A program made the translations under genes and the position numbers. Shown here piece by piece: positions 24,155 to 31,940 of a DNA stretch of 55,447 nucleotides. This DNA comes from Thermus aquaticus (GTDB taxonomy: Bacteria; Deinococcota; Deinococci; Deinococcales; Thermaceae). Position 1 is the stretch's first letter. Each line of letters opens with the position of its first letter. The notes under the pieces are model-generated. The model had not been told where the DNA came from and did not search any database. It worked only from the letters and a program-made list of their open reading frames with translations. The stretch lies in the NCBI RefSeq assembly GCF_001280255.1, contig NZ_LHCI01000106.1:743868-799314 (forward strand), given 5' to 3'.

Positions 24155-24949
24155 TTAGCGCTGGCACCGGGGGCAGTGATGGGTCCCCCGCCCTGCCACC
24201 ACCCCCTTGGCGATGGGGGCGCCGCACCTGGGGCAGGGGAGGCCCGTGCGCCCGTAGACGGCGTGCCGCTTTTGGAAGCCTCCCGGGAGGCCGTCGGGCT
24301 GCTGGTAGGTGCGGTCGGAGAGGGTGCTGCCGCCCAAGGCCACCGCCTCCGCCAGGACCTCCCGGAGAGCCTGGAAGAGCCTCAAAGCTTCCTCCTCCGA
24401 AACCTCCCGCCCCAGGCGGAAGGGGCTTAGGCCCGCCCGGAAGAGGGCCTCGTCGGCGTAGATGTTGCCCACCCCCGCCGCCAGGGTCTGGTCCAGGAGG
24501 AGGGCCTTTAGGGGCTTGCGGCTTTTCTGGAGGCCCAGGAGGAAGGCCTCCGGGCGGAACTCTGGGGAGAGGGGCTCGGGTCCAAGCCGCGCCAGGAGGG
24601 GGATCTCCCCGTAGGCTCCCCTTTCCACCACCCAGATGCGCCCGAAGCGCCGGGGGTCGTGGAAGTGGAGGACCCCATCTTCCAGGAGGAACTCGGCCCG
24701 GGTGTGGGGGGTCTTCTCCAGGCGGAAGCCCCCGGTCATCCCCAGGTGGACCACCATCTCCAGACCCCCGGAGAGCGCAAGGAGGAGGAACTTCCCCCGC
24801 CTTCCCACCCCTTCCACCGCCCGCTCCCTTGCCCTTTCCGTGTGGCGGTAGCGGAGGGGGTCCTGGTGGCGCACCTCGAGGAGGCGCTTGCCCTCTAGGA
24901 GGGGCAGAAGCCTCCTCCTGGTGGTCTCCACCTCGGGAAGCTCAGGCAC
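24155..24949 (-). CDS. mutM: Formamidopyrimidine-DNA glycosylase
   Basis: A 264-residue MutM/Fpg. The catalytic N-terminus PELPEV (Pro2, Glu3 after Met removal), the conserved lysine in GRRGKFL and the VGNIYADEALF helix-two-turn-helix are present. The C-terminal zinc finger uses C239, C242, C259 and C262. It removes 8-oxoguanine and ring-opened purines. The start overlaps the end of the DCC gene by 8 nt, so it is in an operon. A T. thermophilus MutM structure exists and the length is almost identical. Confidence 0.97.
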   Translation of the reverse strand: MPELPEVETTRRRLLPLLEGKRLLEVRHQDPLRYRHTERARERAVEGVGRRGKFLLLALSGGLEMVVHLGMTGGFRLEKTPHTRAEFLLEDGVLHFHDPRRFGRIWVVERGAYGEIPLLARLGPEPLSPEFRPEAFLLGLQKSRKPLKALLLDQTLAAGVGNIYADEALFRAGLSPFRLGREVSEEEALRLFQALREVLAEAVALGGSTLSDRTYQQPDGLPGGFQKRHAVYGRTGLPCPRCGAPIAKGVVAGRGTHHCPRCQR

Positions 24950-25253
24950 GGGGCCGCCTCCTGGCCCAAGCCTGGTAAAGCCTTTCCCCCAGGCCCCCCA
25001 CCCGGCCCAGGAGGAGGAGGGGGTAGAGGGGGCGGAGGAGGGGAAGCCGCCGGGCGAGCTGGAGGAGGGCGGCGTAGCCCCGGTAAACCCTTTCCCCTTC
25101 CAGGACGTGGAGCTCCTTCAGAAGCGCCTCCTGGGGCAGGTCGCGGGCTTCCTGCAAAGGCTCCACCTTTAGCCCCTTCCCCAGGTCTAGGGCCTCTAAG
25201 GCCCTGCCCAAGGCCCGGCAGTAGGGGCAGCGGGCGTCAATCAGCACCCGCAT
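24942..25253 (-). CDS. DCC-family thiol-disulfide oxidoreductase-like protein (DUF393)
   Basis: A 103-residue protein beginning MRVLIDARCPYC, which carries the Asp plus CxxC (C9, C12) signature of the DCC family. The rest is helical, ending in a basic tail. Members are thought to be thioredoxin-like disulfide oxidoreductases; the partner is unknown. The ATG at 25251-25253 is chosen because it places the DxxCxxC motif at the N-terminus as in the family; a longer in-frame start is inside the thioesterase gene. It overlaps the thioesterase by 17 nt and mutM by 8 nt. Confidence 0.8.
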   Translation of the reverse strand: MRVLIDARCPYCRALGRALEALDLGKGLKVEPLQEARDLPQEALLKELHVLEGERVYRGYAALLQLARRLPLLRPLYPLLLLGRVGGLGERLYQAWARRRPRA

Positions 25254-25611
25254 GGTCCTCCACGGGGACGGGCTCCCCCCTTTCGTTGACGGCCACATAG
25301 GTGAGGATGCCCCTGGTGGCGAGAACGCGGCCGTTTTCCCCGAAGCGCTCCTTGTAGACCTCCACCTCCACGGTCAAGGAGGTCCTCCCCACCCGGACCA
25401 CCTTGGCCACCACCTCCAGAAGGTCCCCGGTGCGGATGGGCACCTTGAACTCCACGCTCCCCACGGCCACGGTGACCACCGGCTTTTTGGCCCGGCGGGC
25501 GGCGGCGTAGGAGCCCACTTTGTCCATGAGGCCCAGGACAAAACCGCCAAAGGCCGCTCCCAGGGGGTTGGTGTGCTCGGGGAAGACCAGCTCTAGGGTG
25601 CGCGCCTCCAT
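25237..25611 (-). CDS. Acyl-CoA thioesterase, hot-dog fold
   Basis: A 124-residue single hot-dog protein similar to the YciA/BFIT-type acyl-CoA hydrolases: VFPEHTNPLGAAFGGFVLGLMDKVGSYAA is the active-site helix region with its Asn and Asp, and VEFKVPIRTGDLLEVVAKV is the typical central strand. It probably hydrolyses acyl-CoA esters as a hexamer; the chain-length preference is unknown. It is 6 nt downstream of the pterin dehydratase gene and overlaps the DCC gene. Confidence 0.88.
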   Translation of the reverse strand: MEARTLELVFPEHTNPLGAAFGGFVLGLMDKVGSYAAARRAKKPVVTVAVGSVEFKVPIRTGDLLEVVAKVVRVGRTSLTVEVEVYKERFGENGRVLATRGILTYVAVNERGEPVPVEDHAGAD

Positions 25612-25617
25612 ACGCCC

Positions 25618-25860
25618 TCAGCCTACATAAAGGGCGTCGGTGAGGCGGGCCATCTCCCGGTCCTTCTCCGTGATACCCCCCGCCGAGTGGGTCCACCACT
25701 CCACCAGGACCCGCCCCCACTCCACCGTGAGGCGGGGGTGGTGGTTCTCCCTCTCCGCAAGCTCCCCCACCCTCTGGGCGAAGGCCAGGGCCTCGCGGAA
25801 GTTCTTAAAAGCGAAGGCCTTGTAAAGGCGCTTGGGGTTTTCCCGCTCCTCCCAGTCCAT
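25618..25860 (-). CDS. Pterin-4a-carbinolamine dehydratase
   Basis: An 80-residue PCD/DCoH-family protein with the signature ENHHP (H40, H41, P42) and the second histidine in EWWTH (H58). It dehydrates 4a-hydroxytetrahydrobiopterin to recycle the cofactor of aromatic amino-acid hydroxylases, or acts on a molybdopterin-related compound. No hydroxylase gene is adjacent. TAGGCT (25867-25872) lies 6 nt before the ATG, a likely leaderless promoter, so it heads the operon to mutM. Confidence 0.92.
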   Translation of the reverse strand: MDWEERENPKRLYKAFAFKNFREALAFAQRVGELAERENHHPRLTVEWGRVLVEWWTHSAGGITEKDREMARLTDALYVG

Positions 25861-25880
25861 GCCCCAAGCCTAAGGCCAAA

Positions 25881-25905
25881 CCCCCGGGCCCATGGTGCCC
25901 GGGGG
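25881..25905 (-). terminator. Terminator of tRNA-fMet
   Basis: Read on the minus strand, CCCCCGGGC pairs perfectly with GCCCGGGGG around a 7-nt loop and is followed by TTTGGCC. It starts 9 nt after the tRNA CCA end. Confidence 0.75.
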
Positions 25906-25913
25906 CAGGATTC

Positions 25914-25990
<77 letters not shown>

Positions 25991-25999
25991 TCGCCATCC

Positions 26000-27376
26000 T
26001 CAACTATAGCCGGGGGAAGGGGATATGTCAAGCACCTTCCCCGGGTTCAGAAGCCCCTCGGGGTCCAGGAGGGCCTTGATCTTTCGCATCCATTCCAGGG
26101 CGTTCCCGTGCTCCTTGGGGAGGAACTTCTTCTTCCTGAGGCCCACGCCGTGCTCGGCGGTGCAGGTACCCCCAAGCTCCAGGGCCCTTTCCACCAGCCT
26201 CTCGGCGTAGGCCTCCGCCTTGGGGTAGGCCTCGGGGAGGACGGGGACCAGGGTGTGGAAGTTGCCGTCCCCCACGTGGCCCAGGATGTTGCCCGCTAGG
26301 CCCATCTCCGCCATGAGGCCCTGGGCGTAGCGCACCATCTCGGCCAGGCGGGAGAGGGGCACGGCCACGTCGGTGATGACGAAATGGTGGCCGGGGTAAA
26401 GGTGGACCAGGGCCCAGTAGGCCTGGTGCCGGGCCTCCCACTGCCTTTTGCGCTCCTCCTCGGTCTTGGCGGCCTCCACCGAGAGGGCGCCTGCCTCCCG
26501 CATGAGCTCCAGGGCCAGGGTGCTTTCCGCTTCCAGGGCCTCCTCCGTGGAGGCGTGGAACTCCAGGAAAAGCGCGGGGCGCTCGGGGAAGCCCGCCCCC
26601 AGGTACCGGTTCAGCGCCCGCATAGCGAGCTCGTCCAAAAGCTCCAGCCTGGCCACGGGAAGCCCCGTGGTCATGACCCTATAGCTCGCCTCCACCGCCT
26701 CCTCCACCCCGGGAAAGAAGACCCTTAGGGTGTGGACGTGCTCGGGGAGGGGGTGGAGCCTTAAGGTGAGGCGGGTGATAATGCCCAGGGTGCCTTCGCT
26801 TCCGATGAAGAGGTCCTTGAGGTCGTAGCCCGAAGAGGTCTTGCGCACCGGCCTCCCTAGCTCCAGGACCTCGCCGCCCGCCAGGACCACCTGGAGGGCC
26901 AGGACGTTTTGCCGCATCCCCCCGTAGCGCACCGTGGTGGTGCCGCTGGCATTGGTGGCCGCCATGCCCCCCAAGGAGGCGTCCGCCCCCGGGTCCACGG
27001 GGAAGAAGAGGCCCGTGCCCTTAAGGGCCTCGTTCAGGGCCTTGCGGGTGAGGCCGGGCTCCACCACGCAGAGGAAGTCCTCCGCCCTCACCTCCAGGAG
27101 GCGGTTCATCCGGCTCAGGTCCAGGCTGATGGCCTCCCGAGTGGGGTAGAGGTGGCCCTCGAGGCTCGTGCCCGCCCCGAAGGGGATCACCGCCACCCCC
27201 CACTCCCGGGCCCAATGGAGGGCCTTCTGCACGTCCTCCACGCTCTCCGGGTGGACCACGGCCAAGACCGGCCTCGCCAGGGGGTAGCCCTCGTCCTTTC
27301 CGTGGCGCAGGCGCTCGCTTTCCGAGAGGTCCACCTTTCCCGGAAAGAGGCGCTTCAGGGCTTCCAGCTTTTCCAT
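26000..27376 (-). CDS. FAD-linked oxidase, GlcD/D-lactate dehydrogenase type
   Basis: A 458-residue flavoprotein. The N-terminal PCMH-type FAD domain shows VIPFGAGTSLEGHLYP and DPGADASLGGMAATNASGT. The C-terminal FAD-oxidase cap carries GHVGDGNFHTLVP and TCTAEHGVGLRKKKFL (metal/substrate histidines). It oxidises glycolate, D-lactate or another 2-hydroxy acid. GlcE and GlcF partners are not adjacent, so a stand-alone D-lactate dehydrogenase is more likely. TAAACT (27384-27389) sits 7 nt before the ATG, indicating a leaderless mRNA. Its 3' end hosts the tRNA-fMet promoter. Confidence 0.9.
   Translation of the reverse strand: MEKLEALKRLFPGKVDLSESERLRHGKDEGYPLARPVLAVVHPESVEDVQKALHWAREWGVAVIPFGAGTSLEGHLYPTREAISLDLSRMNRLLEVRAEDFLCVVEPGLTRKALNEALKGTGLFFPVDPGADASLGGMAATNASGTTTVRYGGMRQNVLALQVVLAGGEVLELGRPVRKTSSGYDLKDLFIGSEGTLGIITRLTLRLHPLPEHVHTLRVFFPGVEEAVEASYRVMTTGLPVARLELLDELAMRALNRYLGAGFPERPALFLEFHASTEEALEAESTLALELMREAGALSVEAAKTEEERKRQWEARHQAYWALVHLYPGHHFVITDVAVPLSRLAEMVRYAQGLMAEMGLAGNILGHVGDGNFHTLVPVLPEAYPKAEAYAERLVERALELGGTCTAEHGVGLRKKKFLPKEHGNALEWMRKIKALLDPEGLLNPGKVLDISPSPGYS
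26003..26031 (-). promoter_or_regulatory. Promoter of tRNA-fMet
   Basis: TTGACA (26026-26031), a 17-nt spacer and TATAGT (26003-26008) read on the minus strand, 13 nt before the tRNA. It is a near-perfect sigma-A promoter and lies inside the last codons of the upstream oxidase gene. Confidence 0.9.
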
Positions 27377-27383
27377 GCCCCTG

Positions 27384-27389
27384 AGTTTA
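27384..27389 (-). promoter_or_regulatory. -10 box, GlcD-like oxidase
   Basis: TAAACT on the minus strand, then CAGGGGC (7 nt), then ATG 27376. A weak TTTCGG lies about 17 nt further upstream. Confidence 0.5.
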
Positions 27390-27448
27390 CGCCGCCCTCC
27401 GCCGCCCCGAAAGGGCCGCGAAGCCTAAGGAGTAGCCCCCCCGCCAGG

Positions 27449-27534
27449 AGTAGGTGAAGTCCCGCCCCAGCCAGTAACCCCACCGCTACCCGGCCCCGGG
27501 GCTTCGGGGGGGAACCTACGGGGGTTCACCTACT
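27449..27534. repeat. Inverted repeat enclosing a GC-rich foldable segment
   Basis: AGTAGGTGAA (27449-27458) and TTCACCTACT (27525-27534) are exact inverted repeats about 66 nt apart. Between them are C-rich and G-rich blocks and a GGGCTTCGGGGG loop that could form branches. A 22-codon minus-strand frame (27526-27594, MTPNFLFTLLEALR...) ends inside the right arm. The 220-nt gap from 27377 to 27597 holds no other recognisable gene. It could be a structured RNA, a terminator region or a small transposon remnant. Confidence 0.4.
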
Positions 27535-27597
27535 TCTCTCCGGCGCCACCATCCGCAGGGCCTCCAGGAGGGTGAAGAGGAAGTTTGGTGTCATGCT

Positions 27598-28767
27598 TCA
27601 CTCCACCTTCTGCCTCAAGGCTTCCAGCCGCTTAGGGTGGAGGGGTCCGAGGGTGAAAGGGAGAAGCACCAGGAATCCCGAGGCCCCCAGGAGGAGGGGC
27701 AGGGATGGATCCCCCTGGCCCAGGACCCCTGCTCCCAGGCCCCCCAGGGCCCCGGCCCCGTAGAGGAGGGCCCGGATGGCGGCGAGACTTGGGGCCAGGC
27801 CCACCTCGGGCAGGAGCCAACCCCGCACCGCCCGCAGGTGGGTGCTGAGGAGGGCCACGGCCAGGCCCAAGAGGGGTGGGGCGGCGAGGAGAAGGGGAAA
27901 GGGCAGGAGAAAGCCCATCCCCCCGAGGGCCGCCCCTAATGGGCCCAGCCTAAAGGCCAAGGCCAGTGGGACCCGGCCGGCAAAGTAGCTCCCCAGGGCG
28001 TAGCCCAGGCTCTGCAGGGCGAAGACCAAGCCGAAAAAGGCTTCCGGAGTGCCCGCTCGGAGGACTAAAAGGCCCAGCAGAGCGGTGGTGAGGGCGTGGG
28101 CCAGGGTGAAGAAGAGCGAGATGAGGAGGTAGGGTCTGAGGGGCGTGCAGGCCAGGAGGCGGCGAAGAGCCCGGCCCAAGCCCTCGGGCTTCGCTTCCCC
28201 TTCTTTTCTCTCTTCCTCCCCCAGGAGGTCGGAGCCTTCCTCCCCCAGGAGGTCGGAGCGGAGGAGGGTCCAGGCCAGGAGGAGGATACCGGTGGAAAGC
28301 AGGTAAGGCAAGGCAGGATGGAGGATGAAGAGGATAGGGCCGAGGGCCGTCCCCGCCAGACCTCCTACCTCCCAGGCGGCGTAGAGCTTGCCGCTCCTCT
28401 CCGCCAGCCTGCCCCGGTCCCGCCTCACCAGGAGACCCTCCCAGGCCACGACGGCGAGGTCGGTGAGGACCATGAGGGGATAGCTGTAGAGGACCAGGAG
28501 GGCAGCCTCCCGCGGCAGGAAAAGAAGGGGAAGGAATAGAAGGCCCCGGGCCAGGCGCAACTTTAGGAGGGCCCGGGCTAGGCCCTGCCGCTCCACCCAA
28601 GGGCTGAGGAAGAGAAGGGGTCCCAGGGTGAGGTAGCCCAAGGCGGCAAAGAAGCCCACCCAGAAAGCTTCCCCCGTGCGGGCTACTTCCAGGGCGAGGG
28701 CGCTAAAGCCTAGGGAGGCCCCGAGGTTGCTCAGGGCCTCGGCCAAGACAGACGCGCTATGCCTCAT
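27598..28767 (-). CDS. MFS transporter
   Basis: A 389-residue membrane protein with about 11-12 helices, resembling drug/proton antiporter-type MFS proteins. A central hydrophilic loop (about residues 170-195) contains an exact tandem duplication of eight residues (SDLLGEE core) encoded by two 24-bp copies at 28212-28235 and 28236-28259. The start ATG has GAGGAGG 10 nt upstream. The substrate is unknown. The gene lies in a decayed neighbourhood but is itself intact. Confidence 0.8.
   Translation of the reverse strand: MRHSASVLAEALSNLGASLGFSALALEVARTGEAFWVGFFAALGYLTLGPLLFLSPWVERQGLARALLKLRLARGLLFLPLLFLPREAALLVLYSYPLMVLTDLAVVAWEGLLVRRDRGRLAERSGKLYAAWEVGGLAGTALGPILFILHPALPYLLSTGILLLAWTLLRSDLLGEEGSDLLGEEERKEGEAKPEGLGRALRRLLACTPLRPYLLISLFFTLAHALTTALLGLLVLRAGTPEAFFGLVFALQSLGYALGSYFAGRVPLALAFRLGPLGAALGGMGFLLPFPLLLAAPPLLGLAVALLSTHLRAVRGWLLPEVGLAPSLAAIRALLYGAGALGGLGAGVLGQGDPSLPLLLGASGFLVLLPFTLGPLHPKRLEALRQKVE
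28212..28259 (-). repeat. 24-bp perfect tandem duplication in an MFS gene
   Basis: Two identical 24-bp units, 28212-28235 and 28236-28259, in frame, duplicating eight residues in the cytoplasmic loop. It is likely a recent slippage event. Confidence 0.95.
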
Positions 28768-28821
28768 GTGGAGAGAACCTCCTCATATCACCCAGACCAC
28801 CCCGCCGGAGGCCGGAAATAG

Positions 28822-28926
28822 AGCAAGCGAACATTTTTTGCGCCATTTGGTGGACCCGCCTCCGGCCGCCGACCCTGACCTCCTGCACCGCCTTGGGCAT
28901 CTCCTTCACCCCCTTCCAGGTTAGCC
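28822..28926 (-). pseudogene. Remnant of a sugar-dehydrogenase-like gene, copy A (internally deleted)
   Basis: On the minus strand this shares KGVKEM...QEVRVGGR with the better preserved copy at 30187-30492, then jumps to the shared block ATGGCG(C)AAAAAATGTTCG. The intervening part of about 200 bp found in copy B is missing. It is therefore a deletion remnant. Around it, 28768-29010 contains no intact gene; the segment nearest 28768 is the leader of the MFS gene. Confidence 0.6.
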
Positions 28927-29010
28927 AGTCCGCTTTAGGGAATCGGGATCTACCTTGGCCCGTCCACCCCCTTCCCGCTCAGGGACCGAGGAAGAGGAGA
29001 AGGGGAAGAC

Positions 29011-30162
29011 TCACGGGGACCTCCCCTCCCTCAAGGCGAGGAGCCGCCCGCAGCCCAGAGGCCCCAAGGCCAAGGGCAGGAGGAGAAGGAGGCCCAGGAG
29101 GGCGGTGAGGAGGGGGGCGCGAGGGTTAAGCCCCCCCAAGCCTCCAGCAAGGAGGATGCCGAGGAGGCTTCCTGAGGAGAGGAGGGCCACCGACCCCGCC
29201 TGTACCCGGCCCAGGAGGGGCTCCGGGGCGAGGCGTTGCCGGTAAGCCCGGAGGTGGACCCCGTCCAAGGCACCGCCCACCCCCGCGAGGAAGGTTCCCA
29301 GGGGCCCGAAGGGAAAGGGCAGGAGGAGGAGGGCAAGCCCCAGGATCCTCAACCCGTGCCCGCCCCAAACCCCGAGGCAGGGCCCGATCCTTCCCGCCAG
29401 GAGGCTTCCCAGGAAGCCCCCTATGGAGAGGCCCCAGGGGTAGAGGCCGTAGAGGGCGGGGGGCGCCCCCTGGGCCAGGGCCACGAGGGGCAGGAGGGCC
29501 AGGGCCAGCCCGGAGATGAAGCTTATGGCCAGGGCGTAGAGGGTGAGGGGAAGGAGCCTCCCGTCTCCGAGGAGGAAGGCGAGCCCCGCGAAGAGGGCCC
29601 CTAAGGTGAAGCCCTCCCCCTTCGCCGCCCGCGGGGGTGGGTAGGCGGGGAGGTCCCGGAGGAGCAAGCCCCCTCCCGCGAGGAGAAGCCCTCCCAAGGC
29701 GAAGGGCAGGGGCTTGGCGAGGAGCAGGAGGGGGGCGGCCAGGAGGTCCCCCAGGCTGTCCCCGAGGAGCTGGGCCGCCTGCAGCCTTCCCCCCTCTCGC
29801 TCCAGCCGGTCTCGGGCCAGGCGGACCAGGAGGGCGTGCCAGGCCGGGAGGTCCAGGGCCAGGACAGCCTGGAAGAGGAAAGCCAGGGGCAGGAGGAAGA
29901 GGGGCTCCTTGGGGAGAAAGGCGAGGAGGCCGAGGATCCCGGCCCTAAGCCAGACGCCTACGAGGAGGAGAGTTCTGCGGTCCAGCCGGTCCAGGAGGAG
30001 GCCGGCGAGGAGGTCCAGGGGCAGGGTGAGGTAAGGAAGGGCTGCCAGGAGGGCCAGGGCCCAGGGGGTCTCCTCGAGACCCAGGAGGAGCCTGAGGACC
30101 GTGAAGGCCAGGCTCCCCCCGAAGACACCTAGGGACTCGGCGAAAAGATGCTTTGTCTGCAA
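29011..30162 (-). CDS. MFS transporter
   Basis: A 383-residue protein with about 12 hydrophobic helices and a central loop near residues 170-190, the MFS pattern. The best start is a TTG at 30162 (TTG CAG ACA AAG), since no ATG or GTG gives a full first helix; this is uncertain. It is a distant relative of the neighbouring MFS gene, and the upstream regions of the two share short nearly identical blocks (see remnants). The substrate is unknown. Confidence 0.75.
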   Translation of the reverse strand: MQTKHLFAESLGVFGGSLAFTVLRLLLGLEETPWALALLAALPYLTLPLDLLAGLLLDRLDRRTLLLVGVWLRAGILGLLAFLPKEPLFLLPLAFLFQAVLALDLPAWHALLVRLARDRLEREGGRLQAAQLLGDSLGDLLAAPLLLLAKPLPFALGGLLLAGGGLLLRDLPAYPPPRAAKGEGFTLGALFAGLAFLLGDGRLLPLTLYALAISFISGLALALLPLVALAQGAPPALYGLYPWGLSIGGFLGSLLAGRIGPCLGVWGGHGLRILGLALLLLPFPFGPLGTFLAGVGGALDGVHLRAYRQRLAPEPLLGRVQAGSVALLSSGSLLGILLAGGLGGLNPRAPLLTALLGLLLLLPLALGPLGCGRLLALREGRSP

Positions 30163-30186
30163 AGCAGGCTTATCCAGAGAACCCCT

Positions 30187-30492
30187 CTACTTGCCAAATT
30201 GCCCCACTCTGCGGTGAGCAGACGAACATTTTTTCGCCATCAGGGGAGAAGCGTACGCATGAGGCCATGGCGTGCTGGAGGGCCCCTGGAGCCCCCAGGC
30301 GAAGGGCTTGGCCTCCTCCATGTCCCCACCCTTGGTGACGTCCTTCACCTTGCCCGTGGTGCGCTCCACCACCAGGAGCCTTCCATCCGGGACCCACTCC
30401 ATGTGGGAGGACGCGTGCAGGTTCCAGGCGAAGGGCCTCACGTAAACCCGCCGCGTCCGGCCGCCGACCTTGACCTCCTGCATCTCCTTCAC
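30187..30492 (-). pseudogene. Fragment of a beta-propeller sugar-dehydrogenase-like protein, copy B
   Basis: A 101-codon frame whose first part (VYVRPFAWNLHASSHMEWVPDGRLLVVERTTGKV...) matches the first propeller blades of sorbosone/aldose-type dehydrogenases, which are normally 350 residues or more. The end (MAKKCSSAHRR...) is unrelated to the family, so the gene is broken. The GTG start overlaps the stop of the truncated MFS gene (GTGA). The fragment is a remnant rather than a functional gene. Confidence 0.65.
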
Positions 30493-31265
30493 CCCCTTAC
30501 GGGTTGGCCCCAGGGTAGCAAGGGGAAGGTAACGCCCACGTAACTCAGGAAGCTCTCATAAAGGCTCCTTGGCGTCGTGAGGAAGTTGATCCCGAAGAAC
30601 ATGAGCTGGAGGCCGAGGAGGGGAGGCCTTTCCAGGATGAAGCGGAACCCGAAGAGGGCTTCCCCTATCCAGGAGGTCTTCTCCCGGGCCTCGAGCCTCG
30701 GGTTGGGGATGGGTACCAGGAGAAGGCTGAGGACCGCGGCGCTTGCCCCCAGAAGGTCCAGGGCGAAGATCCCCCCGAGGCCCAGGGGCTTCAAGAGGGC
30801 CGCGGCCAGGATGGAGGCCCCCACCCTAGCCAGGGACTCCGCCAGGCTCATCATGCCGCTCGCCCGGGCGTAGTCCCGCTTCTCCAGCATGGCGGACAAG
30901 GCGGCGGAGAGGGCGAGCCAGTGGAGGCTGGAGAGGGCCCCCGTGAGGGCGGAGACCAGGTAGAGGGGCCAGACCTCGAGGCGGCCCAGGAGATAGAGCA
31001 AAAGGAGGAAGCCGGTGGCCAGCCCCCCGCCGAGGTTCGCGGCCAGCATGGCCCACTTCCTGGGGTAGCGGTCCACCAAAGCCCCGGCCAGGGGGGAGAG
31101 GAGGATCAGGGGGAGGAAGTGGAAGAAGCCCAGGAGGGAGAGGGTGGTGGCCTGGCCCGTCTTCTGGTAGGCGTAGAGGGTGAGGGCGAACCAGGTCATC
31201 TCCCGGCCTAGAAGGGCCAGGGCCTGGCCCAGCCAGAGGACGCGAAAGGCGGCAAAACCCCGCAC
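30489..31265 (-). pseudogene. MFS transporter truncated after about seven helices
   Basis: A 258-residue frame that begins like an EntS-type MFS exporter: TWFALTLYAYQKTGQATTLSLLGFFHFLPLILLSPLAGALVDRYPRK contains the normal loop 2-3 motif. It stops around helix 7 (LGLQLMFFGINFL...), whereas the family needs about 400 residues. The lost C-terminal half is replaced by the sugar-dehydrogenase fragment, so a deletion junction lies near 30500. Start is GTG 31265 after GGGAGG. It may still be translated but should not transport. Confidence 0.65.
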
Positions 31266-31322
31266 CCTCCCACTCTTGCCCCTCCTTTACTCCAGGAGCA
31301 AGCGGGGATTTGGAGCAGAGCC

Positions 31323-31940
31323 ATGGCCTACCTAGTGGAGCACCCCTTGGCGGCCCGTCTGCTCGCCGATCCGGACCTTGCGGTCTGCCTGAAGCCCTTC
31401 ATGAAGGGCCCGGCCACGGTGAAGGACCTGGCCCAGGCCCGGGGCATCAGCCTGCAAAGGGCCCACTATCTGGTGGGGCTTTTCCTAAAGTCGGGTCTCC
31501 TGGAGCCCGTGGGGGTCAGGAGGCGCCGGGGCAGGCCCATCCGGCTTTACCGGGCGGTGGACACCGACTTCCGCATCCTCCGGAAACTGGTGCCGGAGAG
31601 GGTACTGCGGGCCCTGGAGGCCGCCCAAAGCTGGCAAGAGGAGTGGCAAAAGGCCCTGGAAGCCCACGATCCCGGCTACGGGGCGATCTTACGGGTCTTC
31701 CTCAACCCGGAGGGGCTTTTGGAGTTCGGCTCTGAGGAAGAGCCCGATATCCTGGCCGAGGACTTCCCGCCCCTTTTGAACCTTTGGAGCGCCGGGCTCT
31801 ACCTTCGCCGGGAGGAGGCCAAGGCCTTACAGCGGGAGCTTCTTGGGCTCTACCACCGCTACGCCGCCCTCTCCCCGGTTCGCCAGGAAGAGGGCGAGGC
31901 CCGCTACCTGGTCCACCTGGGCCTGGCCCCGGCTCCTTAG
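31323..31940 (+). CDS. Winged-helix transcriptional regulator (ArsR-like)
   Basis: A 205-residue protein with an N-terminal winged helix: VKDLAQARGISLQRAHYLVGLFLKSGLLEPVGVRRRRGRPIRLYRAV (about residues 30-80) holds the recognition helix and the basic wing. The C-terminal half is acidic and helical and may bind an effector or dimerise. It is divergent from the truncated MFS gene (57-bp gap) and probably once controlled the exporters. Its last 4 nt overlap the convergent aldo/keto reductase. Confidence 0.8.
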   Translation: MAYLVEHPLAARLLADPDLAVCLKPFMKGPATVKDLAQARGISLQRAHYLVGLFLKSGLLEPVGVRRRRGRPIRLYRAVDTDFRILRKLVPERVLRALEAAQSWQEEWQKALEAHDPGYGAILRVFLNPEGLLEFGSEEEPDILAEDFPPLLNLWSAGLYLRREEAKALQRELLGLYHRYAALSPVRQEEGEARYLVHLGLAPAP

